Source: Natrinema gelatinilyticum (GTDB lineage Archaea; Halobacteriota; Halobacteria; Halobacteriales; Natrialbaceae). From it: a stretch of 64,000 nucleotides of DNA. The notes under the pieces are model-generated. The model was not told the DNA's origin, ran no database searches, and saw only the letters and a list, made by a program, of their open reading frames with translations. The translations under genes and the position numbers were made by a program. Below, in pieces: positions 16,404-25,665 of this stretch; position 1 is the stretch's first letter; each line of letters begins with the position of its first letter. The stretch covers positions 2,976,001-3,040,000 of the forward strand of contig NZ_CP100756.1 in NCBI RefSeq assembly GCF_024266705.1, given 5' to 3'.

Positions 16404-16716
16404 AGGTGATCAGTGGCCAGTGGCCAACCGTACTCGGAATTTTGCCCTACGTTGCCTAAAGACTTTGCTATAGATTACCAAGGATCTTTCGTGAAGAATG
16501 GACATCCATTGAAGAATATGTATGAACAATCATTATCATACAAGGAAAACGAGTTTAGAATTGTCCAGATTCGATCGGGCATTTCCGTTGCAGATAGCGG
16601 GGTGTGTCGCCGAAACCATTCCGCGCAAGCCGTCGATGGGGACGTCCGTTCCCGTCCCCGATCGTCGATTTCGAGAGGGACATCCCTTTTATCACGGGTA
16701 CACGCTACGAACTCAC
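16404..16716. other. Intergenic region between korA and the OsmC fusion
   Basis: 313 bases with no gene I can support. It separates two divergent genes and is AT-richer than its surroundings. The tandem repeat cagtggccagtggcca lies near 16410 and an inverted repeat TGTATG...CATACA with a 12-base spacer spans 16519-16542; either could be a regulator site. Confidence 0.5.
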
Positions 16717-17541
16717 ATGGGCTACATCGTCCGAATGCCGGCGCTGGGTCCCGAGATGAAACGCGGGACCCTCCTCGAGTGGACAGCGGTCGAAGGGGAG
16801 CCAGTTTCCGACGGAGCGGCAATCGCCGAAGTGGCAGCCGAACCGGAACCGGACCTGAGGCCGAACTCGCGTGTCGGAGTGGTCGAGGCGCGCGACGGCG
16901 GCGTTCTGCGTCGGACATACCTCGAAGTCGGCGAATCGGTGCTGCCCGGGGCGCCGATTGGCATCGTCGCGCCGGGTGCGTGCGCCATCGAGGATCTCGA
17001 AGCGGCGGCGGCGACCGACCTCGAAGCGGTCGCAGAGCGCGTCGAGAAATCGCGGCCGTCGCCCACAGAAGGCGGCGCGGGCGCAGCCGCCGGCACAGGC
17101 GAATTCGGGACAGCACGTCGGGGCGAACTCGAGATGCCCGGTCGATCGGTCGCTGCGACGAACGCCGAGGGGATGCGAGGATCCATCGAGGCTGGTTCCT
17201 TCAGGTGGACATTCGACGAACCGGAATCGAGCGGCGGCACCGAAACCGGTCCGACCCCGGTCGACGTCTTCCTCGGCGGACTCGCGGCGTGTCTGTCGCT
17301 CAGCACCAGGTACCAGGCGACGAAACGTGACGCGTCGGTCGACGAGATCCGGGTCGACGTCGACGCGGCACCAGAGCGTGGCTCCGTCGAGCGGATCGAG
17401 GCGATGATCCGGATCGACGCCGACGAGGACGACGAGACCGTCGAGCGAATCGTTACCCTCGCCGAACGGGGCTGTCACGTTTCACAACTTCTTCGGGACG
17501 ATCTGGCGATGACGCTCTCCTGGGAACGACGGCGACGGTGA
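16717..17541 (+). CDS. Lipoyl-like domain fused to OsmC-family protein
   Basis: 274 residues. Residues 1-90 have the lipoyl/biotinyl-domain pattern (MPALGPEMKRGTLLEWTAVE, then EARDGGVLRRTYLEVGESV). However, the region that should hold the modified lysine reads EVAAEPEPD, and the only Lys in the domain is in EMKRG, so it cannot be lipoylated in the normal way. Residues about 140-274 are an OsmC domain with both redox cysteines (GGLAACLSLS and ERGCHVSQLL). OsmC proteins reduce organic hydroperoxides, using a dihydrolipoyl protein as electron donor in some bacteria, which makes the fusion logical. The ATG at 16717 is supported by domain start. Stand-alone gene. Confidence 0.8.
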   Translation: MGYIVRMPALGPEMKRGTLLEWTAVEGEPVSDGAAIAEVAAEPEPDLRPNSRVGVVEARDGGVLRRTYLEVGESVLPGAPIGIVAPGACAIEDLEAAAATDLEAVAERVEKSRPSPTEGGAGAAAGTGEFGTARRGELEMPGRSVAATNAEGMRGSIEAGSFRWTFDEPESSGGTETGPTPVDVFLGGLAACLSLSTRYQATKRDASVDEIRVDVDAAPERGSVERIEAMIRIDADEDDETVERIVTLAERGCHVSQLLRDDLAMTLSWERRRR

Positions 17542-17706
17542 AAATGGGTGCCGGCCGTCGCCGAGTGCCCGATCACGGCCGGTCGCGCTCGAGCCCAGTT
17601 TCACCGTTCCGGACGACCTCACGCCGACACAGAACAGCTCCGCTGTTACTCGGACCGAGTCCGCTAGTAGTCGGAACGGGTTCGCGGCCACCCGTTATGG
17701 TTCCGG

Positions 17707-18486
17707 CTACCAGACGCCCCCATCGGGGGTGACGGGCTCGAGGCCAGCCTCCTCGACGAACTCGGTGAGAAAGTCGACGCGGTCGGGAATCTCGTCCGGA
17801 CGATGGGAGTCGGTGCCGACGGTCGCGGCCACGTCGTGTTCGCGCAGCACAGACAGGAAGGGGTCCGACGGGTGGACGATCCGTGCATCGGCCAGGGCAC
17901 GCCCGGCGTTGATTTCCGGAACGGTTCGGGAGTCGGTGAACGCCTGGGCGACCCGTCTGTAGTGCGCGTCTGTCGCGCGTCCCCGCAACGGCGGTGTCCG
18001 CTCGAGCAGATCGACGTGAGCCGCGATATCGAACAGTTCGGACTCGACGAGTGTGACCAGTTTCTCGAAATACTCGTCGACGACTGCATCGCGCTCGGCC
18101 TCGGTCATCTCCGCGAAGTGTGACGCGATCTGGACGTTCTTCCCGCCGACGTCGTGAACGCTCCCTATCGCGTAATCGAAGCCGGCCTCCGAGAGAAATG
18201 CGTCGATCGCGGCCTCGTCACGTGGGTCGTAATCCATCTCGATGGCGTCGTAAATCTCGAGACCGAACTCCTCCCGCAGTCGCTCGATCCCTTGTCGGCG
18301 GCGCTCGTGAGTGAGGTCGAGATTGAACCCGTATACGCTCCGCATCGATTCGTGGCGGTCGCGTGGTGCCACGTTGCAGTGATCGGCGATACCCACACCC
18401 TCGAGACCCGCCGATTCGGCGGCTCGAATCATCCCTCTGAGAAAGTCGCCGTCCGAGTAGTTCGAGTGGACGTGAAAATCCCGCAT
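17707..18486 (-). CDS. PHP-domain phosphoesterase (histidinol-phosphatase-like)
   Basis: 259 residues. The PHP metal-binding motifs are visible: FHVHSNYSDG near the N terminus, IADHCN, the Glu of EMDYD, GSVHD, AHVDLL, and the C-terminal GTDSHRPDEIP. These ligate two or three metal ions for phosphate ester hydrolysis. The closest characterised use is histidinol-phosphatase HisK, but the family also includes polymerase-associated and nucleotide phosphoesterases, so the substrate is not certain. No his genes are nearby. Confidence 0.87.
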   Translation of the reverse strand: MRDFHVHSNYSDGDFLRGMIRAAESAGLEGVGIADHCNVAPRDRHESMRSVYGFNLDLTHERRRQGIERLREEFGLEIYDAIEMDYDPRDEAAIDAFLSEAGFDYAIGSVHDVGGKNVQIASHFAEMTEAERDAVVDEYFEKLVTLVESELFDIAAHVDLLERTPPLRGRATDAHYRRVAQAFTDSRTVPEINAGRALADARIVHPSDPFLSVLREHDVAATVGTDSHRPDEIPDRVDFLTEFVEEAGLEPVTPDGGVW

Positions 18487-18577
18487 ACGTCGCCGACCAC
18501 GAGGGACTTATTAGTTGTTGCGTTTACAGAATTACCGTTCGAAACGACAGGAACCAGTGTCTGAACGCCGACGCGAG

Positions 18578-19729
18578 CTACTCGTTTCGAGGGTTGCTCG
18601 GATGGTACTCAGTATCGTACTTACCGGGCTGGTCGTCGACGCGGTCCGGATTGAGCCGACCGCCGAGGAGCATGAAGTCAACGAGCGTCAGCGCGAGCAT
18701 CGCCTCGACGACGGGAACACCTCGAGGCGGAAGGACGGGGTCGTGTCGACCGATGACCTTCTCTTCTTTGAGTTCGCCGGTCTCCCAGTCGGCCGTCTGC
18801 TGGGGTTTCGGAATTGAGGTCGGCGCGTGTAGCGTAACTTCGCCGTAGATCGGCTCCCCCGAGGAGATGCCGCCCTGAATGCCGCCGTGGTCGTTTTCGA
18901 CCGGCGTCGGATTCCCCTCGTTGTCGAACTCCCAGTCGTCGTTTCGCTCTTTCCCCGTCCACTCGCGGGCCTCCCGGCCGAGGCCGAACTCGAATGCCGT
19001 CGTCGCTGGCACGGCCATCATCGCCTGTCCGAGACGGGCCGACAGCGAATCGAACCGGGGTGCGCCGAGTCCGACGGGGACGCCCCGTGCCTCGAAGTAG
19101 ATGCTCCCGCCGATCGAGTCGCCCATTTCCTGATACTCCTCTATTAAGGTCTGCATCTCCTCGGCCGTGTCGGGATGTGCACAGCGCACGTCGTTTTCCT
19201 CGGAGCGTGCCACAATTTCCTCGAAGCTCACCTCGGGGGCTTCGACGTCGCCGATCTGGTTGACGTGGGCTTTGAGTTCGATCCCCTGTCGTGAGAGCAG
19301 TTTCTTCGCAATCGCGCCCGCGGCGACCCAGTTCACGGTCTCCCGGGCGGAGGAACGGCCGCCGCCGCCCCAGTTTCGCGTCCCGAATTTGGCCGAATAC
19401 GTGAAGTCGCCGTGGCTGGGTCGTGGCGCGGTGATGAAGGGCTCGTACTTGCCCGACCGTGCGTCCTTGTTCTGGATCACCATCCCGATCGGCGTCCCGG
19501 TCGTATACCCGTCCTGAATCCCAGATTTGATCGAGACGGCGTCCGGTTCGCCGCGGCTGGTCGTGATCATCGACTGACCCGGTTTCCGGCGGTCGAGATC
19601 CTCCTGAATGTCCTCTTCGGAGAGTTCGAGCCCGGCGGGACAGCCCGAGACGGTACAACCCATCGCCTCCCCGTGGCTCTCGCCGAACGTAGTCACCTGA
19701 AAGAGGCGACCGAAGCGGTTGCCGTTCAT
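18578..19729 (-). CDS. aroC: Chorismate synthase
   Basis: 383 residues. It makes chorismate from 5-enolpyruvylshikimate-3-phosphate, the last step of the shikimate pathway. Diagnostic motifs: the start GNRFGRLFQVTTFGESHGEA, GCPAGLELSEEDIQEDLDRR, NWGGGGRSSARET, and EYQEMGDSIGG, where flavin and phosphate bind. The C terminus has GRHDPVLPPRGVPVVEAM. The ATG at 19729 is selected because the family starts at that residue. aroA lies about 2.6 kb away on the same strand, with a thiolase between. Confidence 0.95.
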   Translation of the reverse strand: MNGNRFGRLFQVTTFGESHGEAMGCTVSGCPAGLELSEEDIQEDLDRRKPGQSMITTSRGEPDAVSIKSGIQDGYTTGTPIGMVIQNKDARSGKYEPFITAPRPSHGDFTYSAKFGTRNWGGGGRSSARETVNWVAAGAIAKKLLSRQGIELKAHVNQIGDVEAPEVSFEEIVARSEENDVRCAHPDTAEEMQTLIEEYQEMGDSIGGSIYFEARGVPVGLGAPRFDSLSARLGQAMMAVPATTAFEFGLGREAREWTGKERNDDWEFDNEGNPTPVENDHGGIQGGISSGEPIYGEVTLHAPTSIPKPQQTADWETGELKEEKVIGRHDPVLPPRGVPVVEAMLALTLVDFMLLGGRLNPDRVDDQPGKYDTEYHPSNPRNE

Positions 19730-19817
19730 TACCCTGTTCTCAGGGACGCGGACACTTAGCCCTGCAGGATTCGCATACGGAATGCGCTCCGTAACCGTCG
19801 GCTCGCAGGACGGTTGC

Positions 19818-19865
19818 AAATACCGCGTACAGGTATTTCAGTAACGATCCCGTACATTGTACAAT
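19818..19865 (+). promoter_or_regulatory. Two palindromes before the DUF7344 gene
   Basis: A perfect inverted repeat AAATACC/GGTATTT with a 7-base spacer spans 19818-19838, where the promoter should be, and the perfect palindrome ATTGTACAAT (19856-19865) overlaps the start codon. Both are good candidates for autoregulation by the winged-helix protein encoded here; this is inferred from position. Confidence 0.5.
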
Positions 19866-20235
19866 GGGCAACGAGCAGTTCGATCCCGACCCGTTCGCCC
19901 TGTACACAGCGACCGGTGAACTCCCGGCCGACGACGTGCTTCGTCTCTTCGCTGATCGACGCGCCCGTTACGCGGTCGTCTACCTCGCCGATCATCCGAC
20001 GCCGACGCTCGAGGAACTCGCCGACGTGATCGCCGCGAAGGACGCGAGCGTCGAAGGGACCATCGCCACACCTGCCGACCGTGATCGCGTTCGTATTCGA
20101 CTCTATCACGCGATACTTCCCAAACTCGAGTCGCTGGGGTTCATCACGTACGACGGCGAGACGAACGCCGTCACTGAGACCGACATCCCACCGGTAGTGA
20201 TCGACGCCCTGGGGGTGACCGACCGATCGTCATGA
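19864..20235 (+). CDS. DUF7344-type winged-helix regulator
   Basis: 123 residues, acidic. The segment LRLFADRRARYAVVYLADHP followed by TLEELADVIAAKDAS and YHAILPKLESLGFITYD is the haloarchaeal winged-helix DUF7344 pattern of small DNA-binding proteins. The stop overlaps the next gene's start by four bases (ATGA), so it is translationally coupled to the DICT sensor and probably passes its signal to DNA. Target genes are unknown; the palindromes in its own promoter suggest self-regulation. Confidence 0.8.
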   Translation: MGNEQFDPDPFALYTATGELPADDVLRLFADRRARYAVVYLADHPTPTLEELADVIAAKDASVEGTIATPADRDRVRIRLYHAILPKLESLGFITYDGETNAVTETDIPPVVIDALGVTDRSS

Positions 20236-20963
20236 ACTCGCTTGGAACGTTCATCGAGACGATCGACCGACAGCGAAAAACGCTCGAGGTCCACACAGAC
20301 ATCGATGCGGTCGTTTCGGAACTCAGACGCCAGTTCGAGACGCGGAACGTGGACCTCGTTCATCGCTCGCTCGGATCGCTCGACGAGACCGGATTCGTTA
20401 TCGTCCGGGACCCAGACGGCGAGTTCCGTGGCGCGCTGGGTATCGACCAGTTTCAGGCCGTTCTCTCGCCGCGAACCCACCCTTCGTGGGAACTCGCCGA
20501 AACCAATCAGGACCGATCGGCGCTCTTCGATTTCCTCGACAACACGTTGTTTGCGTCCTACAGCCGTCGGCAGATGTTAGCAACAGCCCGCGAGATCGAA
20601 GAGCGAGCGTGGCGCATCGGCTCCGGCAATCTCTATAGCGGATTCCAACGGGCGAGCGCGTTCGCCGCGCAGACCGAGGTCTACGACCGGCTGGGAAGCC
20701 ACGGATCGCTCGCGGTGACGGTGTTCCTCGACGATGCGTGGGACGCGTCCGTCCCGGAGGGTGTTACGGTGGTGTCCGAACCGGACAGCGAACTCGGCAA
20801 GTACTGGCTCGTCGTGTTCGACGGCGGCGATAACGAACTAGAATCCTGTGCGTTGATCGCCGAAGAACGGCGACCGGGGGAATTCTACGGGTTCTGGACG
20901 TACGATCCGCCGACCGTTCGTGAACTGATCACGTACCTCGAAACGACCTACGATATCGCGTGA
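20232..20963 (+). CDS. DICT-domain sensor protein
   Basis: 243 residues. The middle and C-terminal part (LARSYSRRQMLATAREIEER-like region, GSLAVTVFLDDAWDAS, SELGKYWLVVFDGG, EFYGFWTYDPPTVRELI) matches the DICT sensory domain found with diguanylate cyclases and two-component proteins, and as stand-alone proteins in haloarchaea. The ligand is unknown. It is coupled to the winged-helix gene upstream. The stop codon TGA and the preceding base lie in a 48-base mobile element (20960-21007), so the original C terminus may have differed. Confidence 0.8.
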   Translation: MNSLGTFIETIDRQRKTLEVHTDIDAVVSELRRQFETRNVDLVHRSLGSLDETGFVIVRDPDGEFRGALGIDQFQAVLSPRTHPSWELAETNQDRSALFDFLDNTLFASYSRRQMLATAREIEERAWRIGSGNLYSGFQRASAFAAQTEVYDRLGSHGSLAVTVFLDDAWDASVPEGVTVVSEPDSELGKYWLVVFDGGDNELESCALIAEERRPGEFYGFWTYDPPTVRELITYLETTYDIA

Positions 20964-21007
20964 ACGCACCCCGTGGTTAAGCCCGAGGCACTCTCGCTGT
21001 ATCTTCT
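20960..21007 (-). mobile_element. 48-nt palindromic element, copy 1
   Basis: On the minus strand it lies directly 3' of TCTAC (gtctac) and ends GTTCAC. The left half carries the shared sequence cgagagtgcctcgggc; the palindrome is decayed compared with the copies at 24493 and 31017. The right end supplies the stop codon of the DICT gene. It has no coding capacity. Relation to IS200/IS605-type palindromic elements is inferred from the fixed 5' flank and hairpin. Confidence 0.6.
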
Positions 21008-21114
21008 GTAGACGAGCGAGGGTGCCGATGTATGCACCGAGCTAACTGCGCTCGGTTCCGATCGTCGAAAACTGCGTAGGACGTCGATCCGATCAGTTCG
21101 CTACGAGTACCGGA

Positions 21115-22257
21115 TCAGGGGAGTTCGAACTCGATCGCCGCACCCTGGCCGAAGCCGACGCACTCGGTCGCGATTCCGCGATCGACGCCGCGGCGGTTCA
21201 TCTCGTGAACGAGCGTCACCGGGAGGCGCGCGCCCGAACACCCGAGCGGGTGGCCGATAGCAATTGCGCCACCGTTGACGTTGAGTTGCTCGTCCGGGAT
21301 GCCGAGTTCGCGCTGGGAGTACAGCGTCTGGCTGGCGAACGCCTCGTTGATCTCGACCAGCCCGTAGTCGTCTAGCTCCCGACCGGCGCGTTCGAGGAGT
21401 CCCTCCGTCGCCGGAACTGGACCGACCCCCATGATAGTGGGGTCGACGCCCGCGACGTAGCTGGTCCCGACCTCCGCGAGGATCTCGAGATCGTTTTCGT
21501 CGGCGACGTCACGGCTGGTCAGCAAGACGCCGGCGGCACCGTCGGCGATCTGCGAGGCGTTTCCGGGTGTGACCGTCCCGTCCTCTTTGAAGACCGTCGG
21601 GAGGTCGGCGAGCTTCTCGGGGGTCGTCCCGGGACGCAGCCCTTCGTCTTCGTCGTGGACACCATCGGCGGTCTCGAGCGGGACGATTTCGTCGTCGAAT
21701 CGGCCCTCCTCGGTGGCTTCGACCGCGCGTTGCTGGCTGCGTGCGCCGTACTCGTCCTGTTCCTCGCGGGAGATGTCGAACTTCTCGGCGACCTTCTCGG
21801 CAGTCATCCCCATCGCCAGGTTGCGCATTCCGTATCGCTCCTCGAGACCGGGATACAGATCGCCGCTGTCGCCGCCCCCCATCTTGACGCGGCTCATGCT
21901 CTCGACGCCGCCGGCGATGACCGCCGAGTGGCGGCCCGCGGCGATCGAATCGGCGGCACTGATGATTGCTTGCGCGGAGGACGCACACTGTCGGTCGACG
22001 GTCGTCGCCGGAACTCCTTCCCCGAGTTCGGAGAAGAGCGCGATCTGTCGCGCGATATTCGTCCGCTGTTCCGAGCGCTGCTGGGCGCACCCCCACATCA
22101 GGTCGTCGACGTGATCCCCGGAGAGCCCCGTCTCGGCGAGCATCTCGTTGACCAGCGGAATCGAGAGGTCTTCGCTTCGGATGTCCGCGAGCGCACCGTC
22201 TTCCCTTCCCTGGGCTGTTCTAACAGCGCTAACGATTACCGGCTCATTGCCTGACAT
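21115..22257 (-). CDS. Acetyl-CoA acetyltransferase (thiolase)
   Basis: 380 residues, normal length for the family. Active-site Cys is in [12 protein letters not shown], the His in [16 protein letters not shown] and the second Cys in [18 protein letters not shown] is also conserved. It catalyses thiolytic cleavage or condensation of acyl-CoAs. The direction (beta-oxidation or acetoacetyl-CoA synthesis for lipids and polyhydroxyalkanoate) cannot be told from sequence. It separates aroC from aroA on the same strand but shows no obvious functional tie to them. Confidence 0.92.
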   Translation of the reverse strand: MSGNEPVIVSAVRTAQGREDGALADIRSEDLSIPLVNEMLAETGLSGDHVDDLMWGCAQQRSEQRTNIARQIALFSELGEGVPATTVDRQCASSAQAIISAADSIAAGRHSAVIAGGVESMSRVKMGGGDSGDLYPGLEERYGMRNLAMGMTAEKVAEKFDISREEQDEYGARSQQRAVEATEEGRFDDEIVPLETADGVHDEDEGLRPGTTPEKLADLPTVFKEDGTVTPGNASQIADGAAGVLLTSRDVADENDLEILAEVGTSYVAGVDPTIMGVGPVPATEGLLERAGRELDDYGLVEINEAFASQTLYSQRELGIPDEQLNVNGGAIAIGHPLGCSGARLPVTLVHEMNRRGVDRGIATECVGFGQGAAIEFELP

Positions 22258-22353
22258 TGTATACCAACATTTCCTGTGGACATAAATAGCTACTCGCTCC
22301 GGAAAGTTCTCACTCGAAACGATGAACGGACGATGCGATCGCGGATCGAGGTG

Positions 22354-23652
22354 TCACTTCCGTCGCTCGAGTCCGGCGCCCAGATCCTCGAGCATCCCGA
22401 AGAAGCCGGGGAACGAAACGTCGACGTGGTCGGCTCCCCTAACGGTCGTCTCGCCGGTTGCGACCAGCCCCGCGAGCGCGAGCGCCATGATTATCCGGTG
22501 ATCGTCGCGTCCCGAGACCGTCGTTCCCTCGAGTCGCGAGTCGCTCCCGTGGATCGTCAGGGAGTCGGGCTCTTCGGTCGTTTCGACGCCCATCTTTCCT
22601 AGCTCCTCGGCCATCGCGCTCACCCGGTCGGTTTCCTTGTACCTGACGTGCTCCGCGTCGACGATCTCGGTATCGCCGTCCGCGACCGCACCGAGCGTCG
22701 CGATCGTCGGCAGTAGATCCGGCGTGTCCTCGACGGAGACACGAATCCCGGACAGCGGTGCCGACACGACGTCGATCGTCCCCTCCTCGCGGTTCCAGTC
22801 CACGTCCGCGCCCATCCGGTCGACGAGTTCGACGATGGCGCTGTCGCCCTGCGCGCTCGGGTGAGCCCCTTCGATGCGGACGCCCGCACCTTTCTCACCG
22901 GCGATCGCACCTGCGGCGAGCGGATACGAGATCGACGAGAAGTCGCCGGGGACCGCGTATTCGCCGCCCACGGGCGCGTAGATCTGTCCACCCGCCACTT
23001 CGAAGCCTTCGTCGGTTTTTCGTGCGCCGACTCCGAAATCCGCGAGTACTTCGAGCGTTATGTCGACGTACGGCGCGGATTTGAGTTCCGTCTCCAGATC
23101 AATCGCGAGCCCGTCATCGGTGACCGCACCGGCCATCAGTAGCGCGGTGATGTACTGGGACGAAACGTCGCCCGGGATCGACACCTCGCCGCCGGTCAGC
23201 GGCCCGGTGACGACAAGCGGGGCCTGTCCGTTCCCGCGAGTGCTGTAGGCGTCGACCTCGAGGTCGGCGAGGGCCTCGAGCAGCGGGCCCTGGGGCCGAG
23301 ACCGAAGGGATTCGTCGCCGGTCAGCACCGAGGTGCCGTCGGCCAGGGCCGCGGCGGCGGTGACGAGACGCATCGTCGTACCGCTGTTCGCGCAGTCGAT
23401 GACGTCCGCGGGCACGTCGGGCCGGCCGTCGAAGCCCTCGATGTCGAGGGTTCCGGTTTCCCGTCGGTCGACCTCCCCACCGAATAGGTCCACCGCGCGG
23501 GCGGTCGCTTGCGTGTCTGCGCTCCAGAGCGCGTCCCGCACTATCGCCTCGTCCGCGTAGCCCGCCGCGAGGATCGCCCGGTGGGTGTAGCTCTTCGAGG
23601 GCGGCGCACGCGCCGTCCCCGAGACACTCGAGGGCGTGATGGTGACGTTCAT
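22354..23652 (-). CDS. aroA: 3-phosphoshikimate 1-carboxyvinyltransferase (EPSP synthase)
   Basis: 432 residues. It joins PEP to shikimate-3-phosphate. Motifs: the N-terminal [10 protein letters not shown] substrate-binding loop, [12 protein letters not shown] with its phosphate contacts, and [14 protein letters not shown]-terminal [17 protein letters not shown] and [15 protein letters not shown] are also diagnostic. The gene begins at the ATG 23652, where the family alignment starts. It belongs to the shikimate pathway with aroC. Confidence 0.94.
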   Translation of the reverse strand: MNVTITPSSVSGTARAPPSKSYTHRAILAAGYADEAIVRDALWSADTQATARAVDLFGGEVDRRETGTLDIEGFDGRPDVPADVIDCANSGTTMRLVTAAAALADGTSVLTGDESLRSRPQGPLLEALADLEVDAYSTRGNGQAPLVVTGPLTGGEVSIPGDVSSQYITALLMAGAVTDDGLAIDLETELKSAPYVDITLEVLADFGVGARKTDEGFEVAGGQIYAPVGGEYAVPGDFSSISYPLAAGAIAGEKGAGVRIEGAHPSAQGDSAIVELVDRMGADVDWNREEGTIDVVSAPLSGIRVSVEDTPDLLPTIATLGAVADGDTEIVDAEHVRYKETDRVSAMAEELGKMGVETTEEPDSLTIHGSDSRLEGTTVSGRDDHRIIMALALAGLVATGETTVRGADHVDVSFPGFFGMLEDLGAGLERRK

Positions 23653-23904
23653 GGTCGCTCTGTCGTGTGGCCCCGCCTTACCGATACCGATCCCCGTACT
23701 GGAACGGATTCTCGGACCGGTTACAATCTCCGTAGCGAATGTGAACCTGCCGTTCGATACGTCCCGCTTTTTCTCGCGTCCCGTCGAGCGCTCGAGAGCC
23801 CGGAATTCGGCACACGACCCCGTCAGGTACCTCCACAGGCCGTCCGGTTCGACGGCGGGACGGTCCACCGAGGAAATTTGGTTCGCGTCGCCGTAAGAGC
23901 GACT

Positions 23905-24345
23905 ATGACCGCACGGATTCTGGTCGCGTTCGACGAATCTACGCAAGCGAATATCGCGTTACGGTACGCCCTCTCGACGCACCCCGATGCGGAGATTCAC
24001 GTACTTCACGTCAACGATCTGGAGGAGTGGTACAGGAACGAGGACCTGAACGATTTCTACCCCGAGGACGCGTCCGAAAAGTCACTGGAAGCCGCGGAAA
24101 CGCTCCTGGAGAGGGCCGAGGAGATTGCACGAGAGTACGACGCGGAAGTGCGTACGGTGTCGATCGATGGGGATGCAGCGTCCACCATCGTGAGGTACGC
24201 GGAGGACCACGACGTCGACCACATCGTCGTCGGTAGTCACGGCCGCGAGGGACTGGTTCGATATTTACTCGGAAGCGTCGCCGAACACGTCGTTCGACGG
24301 TCGCACGTCCCCGTGACGGTTATCAGAGAGGAGCAGCCACCGTGA
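23905..24345 (+). CDS. Universal stress protein (UspA family)
   Basis: 146 residues. The first strand reads [20 protein letters not shown], and the ATP-binding signature G-2x-G-9x-G(S/T) is present as [20 protein letters not shown], followed by [10 protein letters not shown]. Usp proteins are small nucleotide-binding proteins induced by stress; here the ATP motif is complete. A second Usp gene lies at 27267. It is convergent with the DUF5518 gene. Confidence 0.9.
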   Translation: MTARILVAFDESTQANIALRYALSTHPDAEIHVLHVNDLEEWYRNEDLNDFYPEDASEKSLEAAETLLERAEEIAREYDAEVRTVSIDGDAASTIVRYAEDHDVDHIVVGSHGREGLVRYLLGSVAEHVVRRSHVPVTVIREEQPP

Positions 24346-24405
24346 GAAATCTGGCTGGCTCCTCGCGACGCAACCGTCTCCGAAAAATCGACGACGTGAA
24401 CGATT

Positions 24406-24839
24406 TTATGCCCATGCATCCGGTAGCTGTCGGAAAACCTGACGATCGTTGGCCCACGATCTGATCGCCCCGCCGAGTGCGCCGGGAGGAGCGTGAAGTA
24501 CTTCGGGGACAAGCCCCGAGGCACTCGCCTTGTTCATCTGTAGAACGCGAACAGGAGTACGCCGTACTCCGGGACGAATCCTGCGAAGAAGAACGTCGCG
24601 AACGTGACGACTACCATGTCGAGCAGTGACGCGAGGACCGTCATTATCCCGCCGTGGACGGCCCCGGAGATGACGGTGCCACCGGCGAGAAAAGCGGTGA
24701 CGATACCGCCGAGGATACCGATGGTCACCCACGAGAACGCGAGGATCTCCGGGTTTATCGCGACGACCAGTCGGCTCCTGATCACGGCGAAGACGATAAC
24801 CAGGAGTCCGATCAGCATCACTCCCCAGTCGATATCCAT
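24406..24839 (-). pseudogene. DUF5518 membrane protein interrupted by a 47-nt element
   Basis: From the ATG at 24839 the frame gives a four-helix DUF5518 protein (MDIDWGVMLIGLLVIVF, AGGTVISGAVHGGIM) that stops at 24534 after LLFAFYR. The paralogue at 25261 continues at this point with PGALGGAIGSW. The same continuation (APPGALGGAIRSWAND) exists here in another frame, directly after a 47-base insert at 24493-24539. Removing the insert rejoins LFAFY to APPGALGG and restores a 128-residue protein ending at 24406. The truncated product lacks the C-terminal tail, so it may still fold in the membrane; function of the family is unknown. Confidence 0.85.
24493..24539 (-). mobile_element. 47-nt palindromic element, copy 2 (inside DUF5518)
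   Basis: On the minus strand it follows TTCTAC and ends CTTCAC. It contains caaggcgagtgcctcggggc and a matching ccccga arm. It aligns base for base with the 31017-31063 copy, both 47 nt. The host gene reads through when the element is removed exactly, which defines both ends and shows no target-site duplication, as expected of IS200/IS605-type single-strand transposition (family assignment is inference). Confidence 0.8.
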
Positions 24840-25260
24840 TACCACCTGCTGCTCTACCTCCACCGATAAATCCCTACTCAGAATTTTGGACTGTGAACGG
24901 AAATTTACGTATTCGGAGAGGCTGTCGATACCAGAACGTCGATCATTCAGGTCGTTCGAGAAGCGTCGTTGCATCGCTTGCTGGAGTCTGTCGGCCCGGA
25001 GTCACCACCCTCATCCGTTGTGACGGATTCGCGGCCACCGCCACGACTACTCGTACCAATCAGTTTCGAACGCTGTGAAGGAAATACGCACGCTCGCGGA
25101 ATCCCATCGGTCAGGAATCGTACCTACACCGCCGTTTCACGGCGACAGACCGTGGTAACTCGGACCCAGTTACGAGCCGGGATTGACGGCACGGTAACTC
25201 GACCAGCTCGGGGTAATCCGGTTCCAGATTGAAAATCGGGGTGTCGTTCTCGAGACCCGC
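24840..25260. other. Intergenic region between two DUF5518 genes
   Basis: 421 bases with no supported gene. The part next to 24840 holds the promoter of the interrupted DUF5518 gene (agtagggatttatcgg on the minus strand). A small hairpin gtaact...agttac (25152-25170) and a repeat ggtaactcg are visible; their role is unknown. Confidence 0.5.
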
Positions 25261-25665
25261 TCAGGCTCGGGCACCCATCGATTCGGGAGCGGTTCGGCGG
25301 TGTTTCGCCCACGAACCGATCGCGCCACCCAGTGCACCGGGGATGGCGTAGAACGCGAGCAACATGAGGCCGAGGACGAGCACTCCGAACGATGCGACGA
25401 GGCCCGCATAGAGCAGGGTCGTAAACGTCGTAATGGCTAATAGGATCAGCGACCCGAAGACGGTGGCGATACCGCCGTGGACCGCACCGGACCCCATCGT
25501 CCCGCCAGCGAGGTATCCGGCGGTGAGGCCACCGAAGAGCCCGATTCCGCCCCAGTACAGGAACACGACCGACGCCTCCGAACCCACGTAGATGAACCCG
25601 CTAATTATTCCCAACGCGAGGGTCACGACGAATCCAGTTATGACTGCTGACCAATTGATGTGCAT
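25261..25665 (-). CDS. DUF5518 membrane protein
   Basis: 134 residues with four hydrophobic segments: INWSAVITGFVVTLALGIIS, VVFLYWGGIGLFGGLTAGYL, then GTMGSGAVHGGIATVFGSLI and a final VASFGVLVLGLMLLAFY. Gly-rich loops such as AGGTMGSGAVHGG are the family mark, shared with the interrupted paralogue 0.4 kb downstream, so the two likely arose by tandem duplication. Found mainly in haloarchaea; the molecular role is not known. The ATG at 25665 gives the shortest good start, a TTG lies two codons earlier. Confidence 0.8.
   Translation of the reverse strand: MHINWSAVITGFVVTLALGIISGFIYVGSEASVVFLYWGGIGLFGGLTAGYLAGGTMGSGAVHGGIATVFGSLILLAITTFTTLLYAGLVASFGVLVLGLMLLAFYAIPGALGGAIGSWAKHRRTAPESMGARA

Noticed and set aside
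16410..16426. Tandem cagtggccagtggcca as an attachment site
   Set aside because: Too short and without an integrase or tRNA nearby.
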